From positions 310,001 through 374,000 of the forward strand of contig NZ_RMBX01000001.1 in NCBI RefSeq assembly GCF_003807585.1: DNA of 64,000 bases. The letters run 5' to 3'. A model generated the notes under the pieces. The model did no database searches. It was given only the letters and a program-made list of their open reading frames with translations, and had not been told where the DNA came from. Position numbers and translations under genes: made by a program. The stretch comes from Chitinophaga barathri (GTDB lineage: Bacteria; Bacteroidota; Bacteroidia; Chitinophagales; Chitinophagaceae). Positions 25,276 through 35,259 of this stretch are shown piece by piece (positions within the stretch are counted from its first letter, which is position 1; the number at the start of each line of letters is the position of its first letter).

Positions 25276-26166
25276 ATGCGCAAAGTAATATATACCATGG
25301 CGTCAGCCGTTTTGCTGCTGGCCTGTGCCAAAGAAAAAGTACCTGTGCCGGATTTCCAGGTACAGGCTGAATCCCTGAGTTATAAGGTCGGGGATTCCGT
25401 ACGGTTCACCTTCACCGGCAGCCCGGACAATCTTGTATTTTATTCCGGCGAGCCAGGTCATAATTATGAATTCCGCAACAGGTCATCTGCCGCGAACGAC
25501 CTGCAAATAGATTTCAAAACGTGGGTACGTTACGGGGTGATCCGTAAAAATCTCCAGGTGCTGGTGTCCAACGACTTCAGCGGCATTGCGGACACCAATT
25601 CCGTAAAATCCGCCACCTGGACGGACCTGAGCGACCGCGCCACTTTTTCTACCGGCGTGGATCAGACGCCTTCCGGCGTGCTCAGCCTGAAAGAATTTAC
25701 GCGTCCCGAAGCAGATTCGGCGCTTATTTATGTAGCATTCCGTTATACCGATTATAAAAAACCACAAGGCCAGAACCAATGGGTGGTGCGCACCTTCACC
25801 GCCAATAATGTATCCGGCGATGGCGTTGTCAGCCCACTGGCGGTCATGGCCACAGGCGGATGGATGAAGGTGGATTTCAAAAACCCGGGATTTGGATGGA
25901 GCATCACCACCGCACAATTACTGGTAACCCAGGCGGGCAGCACCGAAGCTGACAACGAAGACTGGGTGATCACCAAAGGTTTTAACCCCTGGTACATCAA
26001 GCGCGATGTGGGTGTGGTGCTGAAAAACGTGAGCACCTCGATACGCGAATATGCTTACGTGTATACAAAACCCGGAAACTATAAAGTCACCTTTGAAGGT
26101 TCAGCCGTGCGTTACAATGGCGAAAAGTACCTGACCCGCGAGATCAATTTAACCGTTACACCATAG
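25276..26166 (+). CDS. DUF5017 surface lipoprotein of PUL2
   Basis: 296 residues. The lipoprotein signal is MRKVIYTMASAVLLLACAKE. The mature start (VPDFQVQAESLSYKVGDSVRFTFTG, then LVFYSGEPGHNYEFR) is the DUF5017/PKD-like sandwich also seen in PUL1. The C-terminus repeats the PUL1 pattern (KPGNYKVTFEGSAV...REINLTVTP). It sits 3 bases after susD, so the genes are co-transcribed. A surface glycan-binding role is likely but inferred from position. Confidence 0.8.
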   Translation: MRKVIYTMASAVLLLACAKEKVPVPDFQVQAESLSYKVGDSVRFTFTGSPDNLVFYSGEPGHNYEFRNRSSAANDLQIDFKTWVRYGVIRKNLQVLVSNDFSGIADTNSVKSATWTDLSDRATFSTGVDQTPSGVLSLKEFTRPEADSALIYVAFRYTDYKKPQGQNQWVVRTFTANNVSGDGVVSPLAVMATGGWMKVDFKNPGFGWSITTAQLLVTQAGSTEADNEDWVITKGFNPWYIKRDVGVVLKNVSTSIREYAYVYTKPGNYKVTFEGSAVRYNGEKYLTREINLTVTP

Positions 26167-26173
26167 CACAGAT

Positions 26174-27880
26174 ATGAACACAGCGATAGACACCTCCGTG
26201 ATAGTGATATTTTCCATCTTTATAATGCTGGTAGGGTTTTCCTTTTCCAGAACGGGAAGGAACCTCAAATCCTTCTTTGCCGCCGGGGAAGCGGTACCCT
26301 GGTTCATCGGAGGGCTTTCACTTTTTATGAGTTTCTTTTCCGCGGGCACCTTCGTGGCCTGGGGATCTATTGCTTACAAATATGGATGGGTGGCCGTCAC
26401 CATACAATGGACAATGTGCATCGGCGGGCTGGTAACGGGATTGTATCTGGCCCCCAAATGGAAGGCCACGGGTAATCTTACCGCCGCGGAGTTCATCCGC
26501 GAGCGGCTGGGCCTCACGGTACAGCGGTCGTACATCTATATTTTTATGATCGTATCCCTGCTCATAAAAGGCTCTGTGTTATATTCCGTGGCGCGGCTGG
26601 TCAGTTCTTCGCTGGGTTTTCCCCTGATGCCGAGCACGGTGGTGCTGGGTTTGTTCATGATCGCTTATACGGCCGTAGGCGGCCTGTGGGCGGTAATGGT
26701 CACGGACATCCTGCAATTTGTGATACTCACCGCGGCGGTGCTCCTGATCATTCCCCTCGCCTTTGACGCGGCGGGTGGCGTGGACCGGTTCCTGCATTTT
26801 TCACCCGAAGGTTTTTTCAGCGTGGTGAATGGCGAGTACACCTGGGGGTTCATTTTTGCTTTTGCGTTGTATCATATTTTTTACATCGGTGGCAACTGGA
26901 CCTTTGTACAGCGGTACACCAGCGTGGACACGCCCAAATCCGCTTCCAAAGTAGCGTTCCTGTTCGCGGGGCTTTATATTATCAGCCCCGTGCTGTGGAT
27001 GCTGCCGCCTATGTTGTATAAACTGATCAATCCTTCGCTGATAGGGCTGGACACAGAAAATGCTTACCTGATGGTGTGCAGGCATGTATTGCCCGCAGGG
27101 CTGATGGGCCTTATTCTCACCGGTATGTATTTCTCCACCTCCGCTTCCGCGAACACGGCGCTGAACGTCGTGTCCGCCGTATTCACCAATGACATTTACA
27201 AAGGAAATATCAATCCCGGCGCTTCCGATAAAAAGCTCATGCTGGTGGCCAGGCTTTCCTCCTGGTTCTTCGGGCTGGGAATGATCGGTATCGCGCTGAT
27301 CGTTCCGTATATAGGCGGCATCGTGGAATTTACACTGAGCATCGGCGCTATTACCGGCGGGCCTTTGCTGGCTCCGCCTATCTGGGCGCTGTTCTCCAAA
27401 AGGCTGAACGGGAAAGCGACGTTGTTCATTACCGTCGTGAGCCTCTCCGTGAATCTCCTCTTCAAAGTGATCCTTCCCTTTACCTCCGATACCCGCCTGA
27501 GCAGGGCGGACGAAATGCTCATCGGTGTAGGGCTGCCGTTCCTGATGTTGCTTGCATATGAAATATATGCGCGCATGGCGGGAAAAACAAGTGAAGAATA
27601 TGCGCACCTGCAGGTGGTAAAAGCAGCACGGAAAATTTCCATGCAGGCGCCCGACCCGGAGGAAGCGGCAGCGATAGCGCAGCAAAATATCTTCGGGCTG
27701 AAAGTGATCTCCTTTTCCCTGGCGTTCATTGCCCTGCTGCTGTATATCCTGTGTTTTTTCGCGGCGGGCAGCGCGGCGCTGGTCGGTACTATTGCCACGG
27801 TCGTGATGCTGCTGGCCCTTATCCCGTTACGGGCCTCTTTAAAAAAACCGCACCACACAGTGCACCCTGTTAAAAATTAA
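26174..27880 (+). CDS. Sodium:solute symporter (SSS family)
   Basis: 568 residues with about 13-14 membrane helices. The N-terminal pattern FSRTGRNLKSFFAAGEAVPWFIGGLSLFMSFFSAGTFV and the AYTAVGGLWAVMVTDILQFVI helix are characteristic of SSS transporters for sugars and related solutes. A helix with ILTGMYFSTSASANTALNVVSAVFTNDIY matches the family's sodium-site region. It should carry a mono- or disaccharide released in the periplasm across the inner membrane. It lies 7 bases after the DUF5017 gene and 3 bases before the next, in the PUL2 operon. Some PULs use this family instead of an MFS permease. Confidence 0.9.
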   Translation: MNTAIDTSVIVIFSIFIMLVGFSFSRTGRNLKSFFAAGEAVPWFIGGLSLFMSFFSAGTFVAWGSIAYKYGWVAVTIQWTMCIGGLVTGLYLAPKWKATGNLTAAEFIRERLGLTVQRSYIYIFMIVSLLIKGSVLYSVARLVSSSLGFPLMPSTVVLGLFMIAYTAVGGLWAVMVTDILQFVILTAAVLLIIPLAFDAAGGVDRFLHFSPEGFFSVVNGEYTWGFIFAFALYHIFYIGGNWTFVQRYTSVDTPKSASKVAFLFAGLYIISPVLWMLPPMLYKLINPSLIGLDTENAYLMVCRHVLPAGLMGLILTGMYFSTSASANTALNVVSAVFTNDIYKGNINPGASDKKLMLVARLSSWFFGLGMIGIALIVPYIGGIVEFTLSIGAITGGPLLAPPIWALFSKRLNGKATLFITVVSLSVNLLFKVILPFTSDTRLSRADEMLIGVGLPFLMLLAYEIYARMAGKTSEEYAHLQVVKAARKISMQAPDPEEAAAIAQQNIFGLKVISFSLAFIALLLYILCFFAAGSAALVGTIATVVMLLALIPLRASLKKPHHTVHPVKN

Positions 27881-27883
27881 CTG

Positions 27884-30427
27884 ATGATCCGTAGATACAC
27901 GATGATATTGTTATGCTGCCTGCCCGGCCTTACCGCCGCCGGTCAGCAGCCTGTGGCCCTGCAAAACGGGCATCTGCGCCTGCAATGGGCGCAAACTACA
28001 GGTGGTTATGCGCTTAAGTCGCTGGCGGTAAAAAAAGGCGGAACATGGCATACGCTGCCGCGGCCCGGCGGGGAATATACCTTACTGTATTCGGCCGTGA
28101 AGCCGGATAAAACACCGGTGCCTGTATATGACGGGAACGGGAAAGAGATAAAAGATTTCCCGGAGGAAAAATACCGTTATATACAATCCGCATGGAAAGA
28201 AGTGGTGAACGGCGTATCGCTGAATACGGCCGGCGAAGCATTTTATTTCCGCCCCTCTTCCGCGACCGCAAACGGCGATTCAATTGTGTTCAAAGCGGAA
28301 ACGGCACAGGCTGATATCATATCCACCTGGCGCATTGATCCTGCTTATCCGGCGGATGTACAGGTGCGGATGACATTGAGGGCAAAAACGGAAGGGTATT
28401 TTTCCCTGGCCTCTCCCACCCTCGTTACCTTCCGTGAAAATGAACTTGCCTGGGGCGGCATACCCGGTTATTACCAGGGCCGTTACCTCGAAAAAGATTT
28501 TATAAAAGCAGGCATGTATATGCAGGGCATCCCGGCCAAACCGCTGGTGGTAAGAGAAAGAACGGCTACCACTTTATCCCCGTTCATCAGCAACCGGGCT
28601 CAGGTTACACTCGCGGTGATCCCGGACCCGGGAACGGCGCGCGATCCCTGGGAAACAGACAAAAAAACACATTCCACCTGGAAGCTCGGCCTTTCGCTGA
28701 TGAACAGGAAAGCGGAGCTTTCGCCTACCATTTACCATCCCGTTTTGGGAGAAGACCGGTCCTTCATGAAAAAAGGAGAGACTGTGGAACTTTCCTTCCG
28801 GTACAGCATACAGCCGGCGGACTGGTACACCGTGTACCAGCACGCTGCAAACGATATTTACCGTTTCCCTGATTTCCTGGCGCTGAAAGAAACAAAACGG
28901 TCGCTCACCAACCGCATACTGGACATGCACCGCTACTTAACGGACGATTCCACTTCCATGTGGCGCATTGAAGACATGAACGGCATGAAGATAGGCGCAC
29001 AGGCTTACCTGGGCGGGGTATACCTCTCCGAAAAAGACGCCATGAAAAACTCCGATTACGGCGCGATGTGGATGCTGGCCAATATCATGAACGATTCCGT
29101 GTTGCAGAACAGCAGGCTGCCATACGCCCGCAATTTTAAACTGCAACAGCAAAATACCAGCCCCGGATTTTTCAACGGCTCCGCCGCAGGGCAATACTTT
29201 CTTTATAAAAGTAAACGGTTCACGGAAGAATGGGGACCATACGTGGAGCCCGTCGGCCTCACCTATTACATGATGATGGACGCGGGGAATATCCTGCTTT
29301 TCAACCCCGAGGACGCCGTGATGAAAAAAACACTCACATCCGCGGCAGATCGCCTGCTGGCCTGGATGGGAAAAGACGGCAGCTGGAAAGTAGCGTATGA
29401 TCACATTTCAAAACAGCCGCTTTTTACCGAAGTAGAAGACTTCCGCCCGACGTTCTACGGCCTGGTGATCGCCTACCGGATACTGAAACAACAAAAGTAC
29501 CTGGATGCCGCCAAAAAAGGAGCCGACTGGTACATTAAAAATGCGGTGGACGAAGCCCGTTTCCTGGGCGTATGTGGAGACGCGCGTTTTGTGCCGGACT
29601 TTGCCACCGGTCAAAGTGCGGAAGCCCTGATGGACCTTTACGACATCACCGGCGATAAAAAATATAAAGACGCAGCCATCAAAACGGCCCGTATCTATAC
29701 TACCTCCGTTTACACCCACCCTGTTCCTTCAACGGTTGTCAAAACCGTGAACGGCGTGCAACGGAAAGACTGGGAGATCAGCCAGGTGGGGCTCGGATTC
29801 GAACATGGCGGCACCATCGGCAGCGCGAACCCTTCAGGGCCGATCGTGCTGGCCAGCCATGCGGGTATGTTCGTAAGGATGTTCGCCCTCACAAAAGATT
29901 CTCTTTTCCTGAATATGGCGAGGGCGGCCGCACTCGGGCGAGATGCATTCGTGGATTCCGCTACAGGAGTAGCCTCCTACTACTGGACGAATATGAACAA
30001 AGGCGCGGGCCCCTATCCTCATCATGCCTGGTGGCAGATCGGGTGGATCACGGATTACCTGCTCGCGGAAGCGGAACTTCGCTCTGAAGGGAAAGTTAAA
30101 TTCCCGAGAGGATTTATCACGCCGAAAGTCGGCCCGCACCAGGCCTACGGCTTTGCTCCCGGTGAGGTAAATGGTACACAGGCCTCGCTGCTGCTGCGGG
30201 AAGGGCTGCTTCAATGCGATAATCCTTATCTTGATTATTACTGCGCCATCAATAAGAAGGAAAAGAAATTATTCTTTATCCTGCTGAACAACGACGATGC
30301 TCCCATGCGCACTACCCTGCATGCAGATTATACAAAAGTACCCGTAACGCCCGAAAAGGCGGATGCGGATATACCGGTAACCATACCGCCCTACGGCATC
30401 CGTGTGATCACTATAAACTTCCGCTGA
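27884..30427 (+). CDS. Large secreted alpha/alpha-barrel-like protein of PUL2, family unassigned (copy 1)
   Basis: 847 residues with a signal peptide (TMILLCCLPGLTAAGQQ). Residues about 20-310 are beta-rich. From about 330 on, helical hairpins repeat with LKQQKYLDAAKKGADWYIKNA and ITGDKKYKDAAIKTARIY, typical of (alpha/alpha)6 glycosidases, lyases and epimerases. Conserved-looking blocks are WEISQVGLGFEHGGTIGSANPSG, HHAWWQIGWITDYLLAEAELRSEGKVKFPRGF and a C-terminal beta-domain. Two further proteins of the same plan lie at 30430 and 35260. I cannot place the family or name catalytic residues. Proteins of this look are sometimes database-labelled glycerophosphodiester phosphodiesterase, which I would not trust. 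The context says polysaccharide degradation. Confidence 0.75.
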   Translation: MIRRYTMILLCCLPGLTAAGQQPVALQNGHLRLQWAQTTGGYALKSLAVKKGGTWHTLPRPGGEYTLLYSAVKPDKTPVPVYDGNGKEIKDFPEEKYRYIQSAWKEVVNGVSLNTAGEAFYFRPSSATANGDSIVFKAETAQADIISTWRIDPAYPADVQVRMTLRAKTEGYFSLASPTLVTFRENELAWGGIPGYYQGRYLEKDFIKAGMYMQGIPAKPLVVRERTATTLSPFISNRAQVTLAVIPDPGTARDPWETDKKTHSTWKLGLSLMNRKAELSPTIYHPVLGEDRSFMKKGETVELSFRYSIQPADWYTVYQHAANDIYRFPDFLALKETKRSLTNRILDMHRYLTDDSTSMWRIEDMNGMKIGAQAYLGGVYLSEKDAMKNSDYGAMWMLANIMNDSVLQNSRLPYARNFKLQQQNTSPGFFNGSAAGQYFLYKSKRFTEEWGPYVEPVGLTYYMMMDAGNILLFNPEDAVMKKTLTSAADRLLAWMGKDGSWKVAYDHISKQPLFTEVEDFRPTFYGLVIAYRILKQQKYLDAAKKGADWYIKNAVDEARFLGVCGDARFVPDFATGQSAEALMDLYDITGDKKYKDAAIKTARIYTTSVYTHPVPSTVVKTVNGVQRKDWEISQVGLGFEHGGTIGSANPSGPIVLASHAGMFVRMFALTKDSLFLNMARAAALGRDAFVDSATGVASYYWTNMNKGAGPYPHHAWWQIGWITDYLLAEAELRSEGKVKFPRGFITPKVGPHQAYGFAPGEVNGTQASLLLREGLLQCDNPYLDYYCAINKKEKKLFFILLNNDDAPMRTTLHADYTKVPVTPEKADADIPVTIPPYGIRVITINFR

Positions 30428-30429
30428 GC

Positions 30430-33400
30430 ATGATAAAAAAGATGTTACTGGCATGGATGCTGACTGTAGGTTTCACCACGACAAAGGCGCAGCGTTCTTA
30501 TTTTATGGAAGCGGAAGACTTCAGCATCCGTGGAGGATGGATCATTGAAAAACCTGTTGGAGGCGGTGTTTCAGGCAGGCATATCCTGCGTGTGATCTCC
30601 GGCGGCGTAAAAGCGGCGGATGCGCTGACGGTGATCCGGGTGAAAGAGGCGGGTGAATACACCATCTGGGCCAAAACGCTGGATTACCCAGACAACAGGC
30701 CGGGTACGAGGCTTTTCAGGGTACTGGTGAACAACGAGCCCATGGCGCAGGAATCCGGCAGGCATGGCCAGGCGTCCTGGCAATGGGAAAAAGCAGGCAC
30801 GGTGCGGATGGATACCGGCGAAAATGTAATACAGTTGCGGGATACCCGCGGCAATTACCCGAGAGTGGATGCATTGTTCCTCAGCGCTGAAAATATTACA
30901 CCTGATAAAGCCAATCTCCAACCGTACAAAACCACGCAGGTTCCAATACAATTAACCCCTACGCCATTACCCGGCGCCGGCGCCCGGAAAATGAAGGCAA
31001 ACGCCGATGTTGTGGCGGTACTGGAAAATGAAAACATTAAACTGGAAATATTGCAGGCAGGCGGTCTGATGACCCGTACCGCTATCCGGCAAAAAGGACA
31101 ATGGCAATACCTGGATGCCGCTACTGAAGAGAACCGCATCCTGTTGCTGAGCGCGGACGACCCGCAGATCACCTTCGGCGGCTTTATTCCCGGTTGGAAC
31201 GGCTCGCTTGGTTACAGCAGCTTCAACTGTAAAGGCAAAACATATACTGTCATGCTGCCCGAGAACCTGGGTAACCCTTTTCTTTCCGGTAGACTCACAG
31301 CATTTACGCCGGTTAAAGCCGAAAAAGCTGGTTCGGGCCAAATGCTGGTAACCTACCAGTCGGCGGATGGGCAAACGATCAACGGCAGCTGGTCCCTGCA
31401 GCCCGGGCAGCGTCATTTACAGCTTACGCTGGAATACAAAGCACCACAGGCAGCCTTTTACAGTATGGCTGTGGGAGCCTTGCAGGGAGTTATGGAAAAA
31501 GAAGTAACCAGCATCCAGCTGCCTCCCATGTACCAATACCAGCGGCTTCCACAGCAACCGGTATTACTTCCTTCCGCCCTTATGCCGCAGCCGCTGGCGA
31601 TGATAGAGCTGAAAGAAAAAGGGCTCACGGTTTTTATCAGCGGTACAAAAGAAAGTTTCCCGGTTGACTGGGGTATATCCAATACCTCCCCTATGGGATT
31701 TGGCATCCGGAATGAAAAAAATGAAATACAGCCGGTGGCATTTTCGCCCGTTCCCGGGCTGGACAATTCAAAACTTAAAGCGGGTGAGGTGATACGGCGC
31801 TCCTTCGCGATCGGCGCGTTGCCATCTGGCTGGAACGATGCGCTGGAGTATATTTCAGACAGCGTTTATACCGTAAAGGATTACCGCCGCCAGCAAACCT
31901 CCCTTACCGAGACGGTTTTTAACATCACAGACCTCATCCGTAACGATACCGCATCAGGCTGGGCTACCTCCCTGAAAGGTTTTTATGATATCGAAGTAGA
32001 TCCGAAAGTCGCACCCACAGTAGTGCAGGCTGCGCCGCTGGCCGTTGTTTCAGCGGCTATCCTGGCCCGTGACGAAGACTTCTACATACGCCGCGCCCTG
32101 CCCACTATCGAATACACGCTTTCGCGCAGCGGTTTCCGATGGGCGCAGAAAGGAATGAGTAAAACAGCGGCTGCGTTCAGCCCGTACAATTCACAATTCT
32201 CCACTGCTTATTATGAAGGGCTGAACAAACTGCTGGGAGAAAAAAATCCCTGGCTGAAAAAGATCGCGCTGCCCGATGACCGCATCCGCAGGGCGGATGG
32301 TTATGCCGTGTCCGTTCCCGCCTGGACGCAGGAGCTGGCCGCTTACCGGCTTACCGGGCAAAAACGCCGGCTCGATTCGGCGGTAGCACATGCCCGGGAA
32401 TTTATCGGTAAAGAAATATATGGACATAAAGATGTACCGCTGGGTAAAGTGCCTTTCTACAACGCTTCCTTTTATGCGTACTGGTGGGATCTCCCGGACC
32501 TCTACGACGCCACCGGCGATCAAACGTTCCTGGATGCCGCTTATGCCGCCGCTTTTCATACGCTGGCGGGCGTGAGAAGTTATCCTCTGGTAGAAGACAC
32601 CCTGCAAACCATCCATCCCGGAAACACTTTTGAAGGCAATACCACCCTGTGGTGGAAAGGCGGGGAAAAATACCGGCTGGGCTTCCCCCGTAAACCGGGA
32701 GATGCGCCGGAAAAGAAAGTACCGGCATGGCTCGTATCCCCCGTTGGCCTTGGCTTTGAACAACCTGTTACTTTTTTCCCCCATGGCAAGGAAGTACGGC
32801 ATGTGTTCATGAACAGCTGGGCGCCACACCTGTTACGGCTGTATGAAAAAGGAAACAGGAAAATATTTGAAATATACGCCCGTAATGCGGTGATCGGCAG
32901 GTTCTCCAACTATCCCGGTTATTACGCCACGGGTTATACGGACATTCCCATGCAGCCGGGCTTCCCTTACAAAGGACCGGATGTAAGTTCCATCTACTAT
33001 CATCATATCCCGCCGCATCTTGCTTTTACGATGGATTACCTCGTAACGGAAGCCATGCAGCGTTCCGGCGGGAAGGTGCGCTTCCCCTACGTAAAACAGG
33101 ACGGGTTTGTATGGTTCACCAACCGGATGTTTGGCGCGGGCGCAGGCAAAGTGTTTGACGATGAGGCGGTGAACCTCTGGCTTAAAAAAGGACTGGTACA
33201 CCTCAGCAACCCCGAAGTGAACTACATCACCGGCATTTCCGGTAACAGGTTCTGGGTCATATTGACCAGCGAAGCGGCCGACGCAGTTAATTGCCGGGTG
33301 GAGCTTGGAGAAGAAACGCCGGTAACCGGACGGACTGCCTCGTTGTATACCGCAGATGCAAAACAGGTTGCCTTGCCGGTGGAAGACCGGGCGGTGAACG

Positions 33401-33756
33401 TGCAACTGGCCGGTAAAGGATTTGCGGCTTTGTCTTTCCCCCTGTCCCGCCAGTCCGCTAAAACAAAATCCCCTGCTTTAAAAGAAGGCATGCAGGTCAC
33501 CGATATGGGGCCTGGCATCGGCAGGTGTTATACATTCCGCATCCGCTCTCCTTTTGGCTGGGATTCGATTTACGGCTACCTGGAATCGGCGGAAGGCGGC
33601 AGTGTGACTATCACCCTGAACCATAAGGAAGAAACCATATCCGCTTATCCTTTTGAATGGTCCTTCCACCCGCTGCAAACCGGGGAAGAGGCGCACCTGA
33701 AAGTACGGGTAAAAACAAAAGATGGGCGTACAGTTGAAAAGACCGTTGTATTATGA
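30430..33756 (+). CDS. Large secreted alpha/alpha-barrel-like protein with N-terminal CBM-like domain (copy 2)
   Basis: 1108 residues. After a signal peptide (MLLAWMLTVGFTTTKAQ) comes a galactose-binding-like module (about 21-155: YFMEAEDFSIRGGWIIEKP, EAGEYTIWAKTLDYP, RVDALFLS), as in carbohydrate-binding modules 6/35. A beta-rich region (about 190-480) is followed by helical hairpins (LTGQKRRLDSAVAHAREFI, ATGDQTFLDAAYAAAFHTL). Conserved-looking blocks are SPVGLGFEQPVTFFPHGKEVRHVFMNSWAPHLLRLYE and YYHHIPPHLAFTMDYLVTEAMQRSGGKVRFP. It starts 2 bases after copy 1 and overlaps the next gene by 4. Activity is unknown; a role on a uronic or modified glycan is inference. Confidence 0.75.
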   Translation: MIKKMLLAWMLTVGFTTTKAQRSYFMEAEDFSIRGGWIIEKPVGGGVSGRHILRVISGGVKAADALTVIRVKEAGEYTIWAKTLDYPDNRPGTRLFRVLVNNEPMAQESGRHGQASWQWEKAGTVRMDTGENVIQLRDTRGNYPRVDALFLSAENITPDKANLQPYKTTQVPIQLTPTPLPGAGARKMKANADVVAVLENENIKLEILQAGGLMTRTAIRQKGQWQYLDAATEENRILLLSADDPQITFGGFIPGWNGSLGYSSFNCKGKTYTVMLPENLGNPFLSGRLTAFTPVKAEKAGSGQMLVTYQSADGQTINGSWSLQPGQRHLQLTLEYKAPQAAFYSMAVGALQGVMEKEVTSIQLPPMYQYQRLPQQPVLLPSALMPQPLAMIELKEKGLTVFISGTKESFPVDWGISNTSPMGFGIRNEKNEIQPVAFSPVPGLDNSKLKAGEVIRRSFAIGALPSGWNDALEYISDSVYTVKDYRRQQTSLTETVFNITDLIRNDTASGWATSLKGFYDIEVDPKVAPTVVQAAPLAVVSAAILARDEDFYIRRALPTIEYTLSRSGFRWAQKGMSKTAAAFSPYNSQFSTAYYEGLNKLLGEKNPWLKKIALPDDRIRRADGYAVSVPAWTQELAAYRLTGQKRRLDSAVAHAREFIGKEIYGHKDVPLGKVPFYNASFYAYWWDLPDLYDATGDQTFLDAAYAAAFHTLAGVRSYPLVEDTLQTIHPGNTFEGNTTLWWKGGEKYRLGFPRKPGDAPEKKVPAWLVSPVGLGFEQPVTFFPHGKEVRHVFMNSWAPHLLRLYEKGNRKIFEIYARNAVIGRFSNYPGYYATGYTDIPMQPGFPYKGPDVSSIYYHHIPPHLAFTMDYLVTEAMQRSGGKVRFPYVKQDGFVWFTNRMFGAGAGKVFDDEAVNLWLKKGLVHLSNPEVNYITGISGNRFWVILTSEAADAVNCRVELGEETPVTGRTASLYTADAKQVALPVEDRAVNVQLAGKGFAALSFPLSRQSAKTKSPALKEGMQVTDMGPGIGRCYTFRIRSPFGWDSIYGYLESAEGGSVTITLNHKEETISAYPFEWSFHPLQTGEEAHLKVRVKTKDGRTVEKTVVL

Positions 33757-35144
33757 AACAAAAAAGGATCATAGCAGGATTGTTGCTGCTGCTGGTATCC
33801 GGCCATGTGGCCGCGCAAAGCAGCCAGGACCTTATTGCCGCCTCCCAGGCCGGGGCTTCTCCCCTCTTCTTTCAGGCAGGCGCAGGTGTACCGCCGGTGA
33901 GTACCGGCAATTTTTCTGACAGCAGGGAATGCATAGCCCGGAACGGCCTGCCGCATTTCTTTAAAAAAGCGGCAGCAGGCAAACCATTGGTGATCGGCTT
34001 TATTGGCGGCAGTATTACACAGGGCAATGCGGGCTACCGTCCACAGGCACTGCGTTACCTCCAGGCCATGTATCCCGGCGCGGACATCAAAGGGCTGAAT
34101 GCCGGGGTTTCCGGCACCGGCACGGATCTGGGCGCCTGCCGTATACAGGAACAATTGCTCCGGCACCATCCTGATCTCGTGTTCGTGGAATTTGCCGTAA
34201 ACGGGGCATATGCCAAAGGCATGGAAGGCATTGTGCGGCAGATCAGGCAACAAGGCCCCGAAGCCGACATTTGTCTTATTTACACCATTACAGGCAATCA
34301 AACCCAGCTATACGCCTCGGGAAATATACCGGAGAATATCAAAGGCCTGGAAAAGATCGCGGATCACTACGGGCTTCCTTCCGTACACATGGGCCTGGAA
34401 GCCTCCTTACTGGAAAAAGAAGGGAAACTGATATGGAAAGGCAACGGTGCAGACAGCACCCGCATACTTTTTTCAAATGACGGCATCCACCCGCTCCGGG
34501 AGGGAGGAAATCTTTACGCAGCGGCCATTGCGCGGGGATTGGAAAAGATGAAGCCGATGCAAAAAACGACATCATCAAATACATTGCCCGCCCCGCTCTT
34601 CCCGGATAACTGGCAGGACGCCGGCATGTACGCCCCCGGGCAGATTGCCACCTTCAGCGGCGGCTGGCAATCTGCCAGTATACCGCAATTCTCCGCATGG
34701 TTCCCCGCCATCCAAAAAGCAGATACACCCGGCGCCTCATTCACCTTCCGTTTCAAAGGCAGTGCATTCGGCATATTCGACGTAGGCGGCCCGGAAGCGG
34801 GGCAGATCATCATACAGGTGAACGGGAAAGATATGCAAACCGTTTCCCCGCCTGAACCCGGCACACAGGTATATCAACTAGAACCAGGGGACAGCATCCC
34901 GGTGAACCGCTTCAATAGCTATTGCAACAACCGCTATCGCGGGCAGCACCAGTTATTCACCCTGGAGCCTGGAGAATACACCGTTACTGTCCGGCTGTCT
35001 TCCCAAAAAGCGGATAAAGCCGCGATATTGGGCCCCGGGCAGGCGGATGACATCGGCAGGCACCCGGAGAAATACGCCAGGACTGTATTGTACCTGGGAA
35101 AGATATTGATAAAAGGCACGCCTGTTTTAAACGGAAACCCATGA
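33753..35144 (+). CDS. Secreted SGNH/GDSL hydrolase (probable carbohydrate esterase)
   Basis: 463 residues with signal peptide MKQKRIIAGLLLLLVSGHVAAQ. Block I is VIGFIGGSITQG with the nucleophile Ser at 87; block III reads NAGVSGTGTDLGACR. The catalytic Asp-His pair is Asp243/His246 in FSNDGIHPLREGG. The second half (about 285-455) is a beta-domain with GSAFGIFDVGGPEAGQIII and YCNNRYRGQHQLFTLEPGEYTVTVRL, probably substrate binding. Such enzymes remove acetyl or other acyl groups from polysaccharides. Its start overlaps the stop of copy 2 (ATGA), so translation is likely coupled. Confidence 0.88.
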   Translation: MKQKRIIAGLLLLLVSGHVAAQSSQDLIAASQAGASPLFFQAGAGVPPVSTGNFSDSRECIARNGLPHFFKKAAAGKPLVIGFIGGSITQGNAGYRPQALRYLQAMYPGADIKGLNAGVSGTGTDLGACRIQEQLLRHHPDLVFVEFAVNGAYAKGMEGIVRQIRQQGPEADICLIYTITGNQTQLYASGNIPENIKGLEKIADHYGLPSVHMGLEASLLEKEGKLIWKGNGADSTRILFSNDGIHPLREGGNLYAAAIARGLEKMKPMQKTTSSNTLPAPLFPDNWQDAGMYAPGQIATFSGGWQSASIPQFSAWFPAIQKADTPGASFTFRFKGSAFGIFDVGGPEAGQIIIQVNGKDMQTVSPPEPGTQVYQLEPGDSIPVNRFNSYCNNRYRGQHQLFTLEPGEYTVTVRLSSQKADKAAILGPGQADDIGRHPEKYARTVLYLGKILIKGTPVLNGNP

Positions 35145-35151
35145 TATCAAT

Positions 35152-35182
35152 GGGAATGTTCCCGTAAAATGGGAATGTTCCC
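35152..35182. promoter_or_regulatory. Second pair of PUL2 operator boxes
   Basis: GGGAATGTTCCC occurs at 35152-35163 and again at 35171-35182, 7 bases apart and 19 centre to centre, exactly as at 20211-20241. This puts a second controlled promoter inside the gene cluster, before the third large protein. Confidence 0.7.
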
Positions 35183-35228
35183 AGTTTATTTAGCGTGTAG
35201 AAGACTAACAGATCAGTGTACCCGATAA

Positions 35229-35236
35229 TAAATTTG
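35229..35236 (+). promoter_or_regulatory. Putative -7 promoter element
   Basis: TAAATTTG fits the Bacteroidota TAnnTTTG consensus and lies 24 bases before the start codon of the gene at 35260. No TTTG is seen at -33; the operator boxes end about 46 bases upstream. Confidence 0.45.
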
Positions 35237-35259
35237 CCTTCCGGCATCAAAGAACAGTT

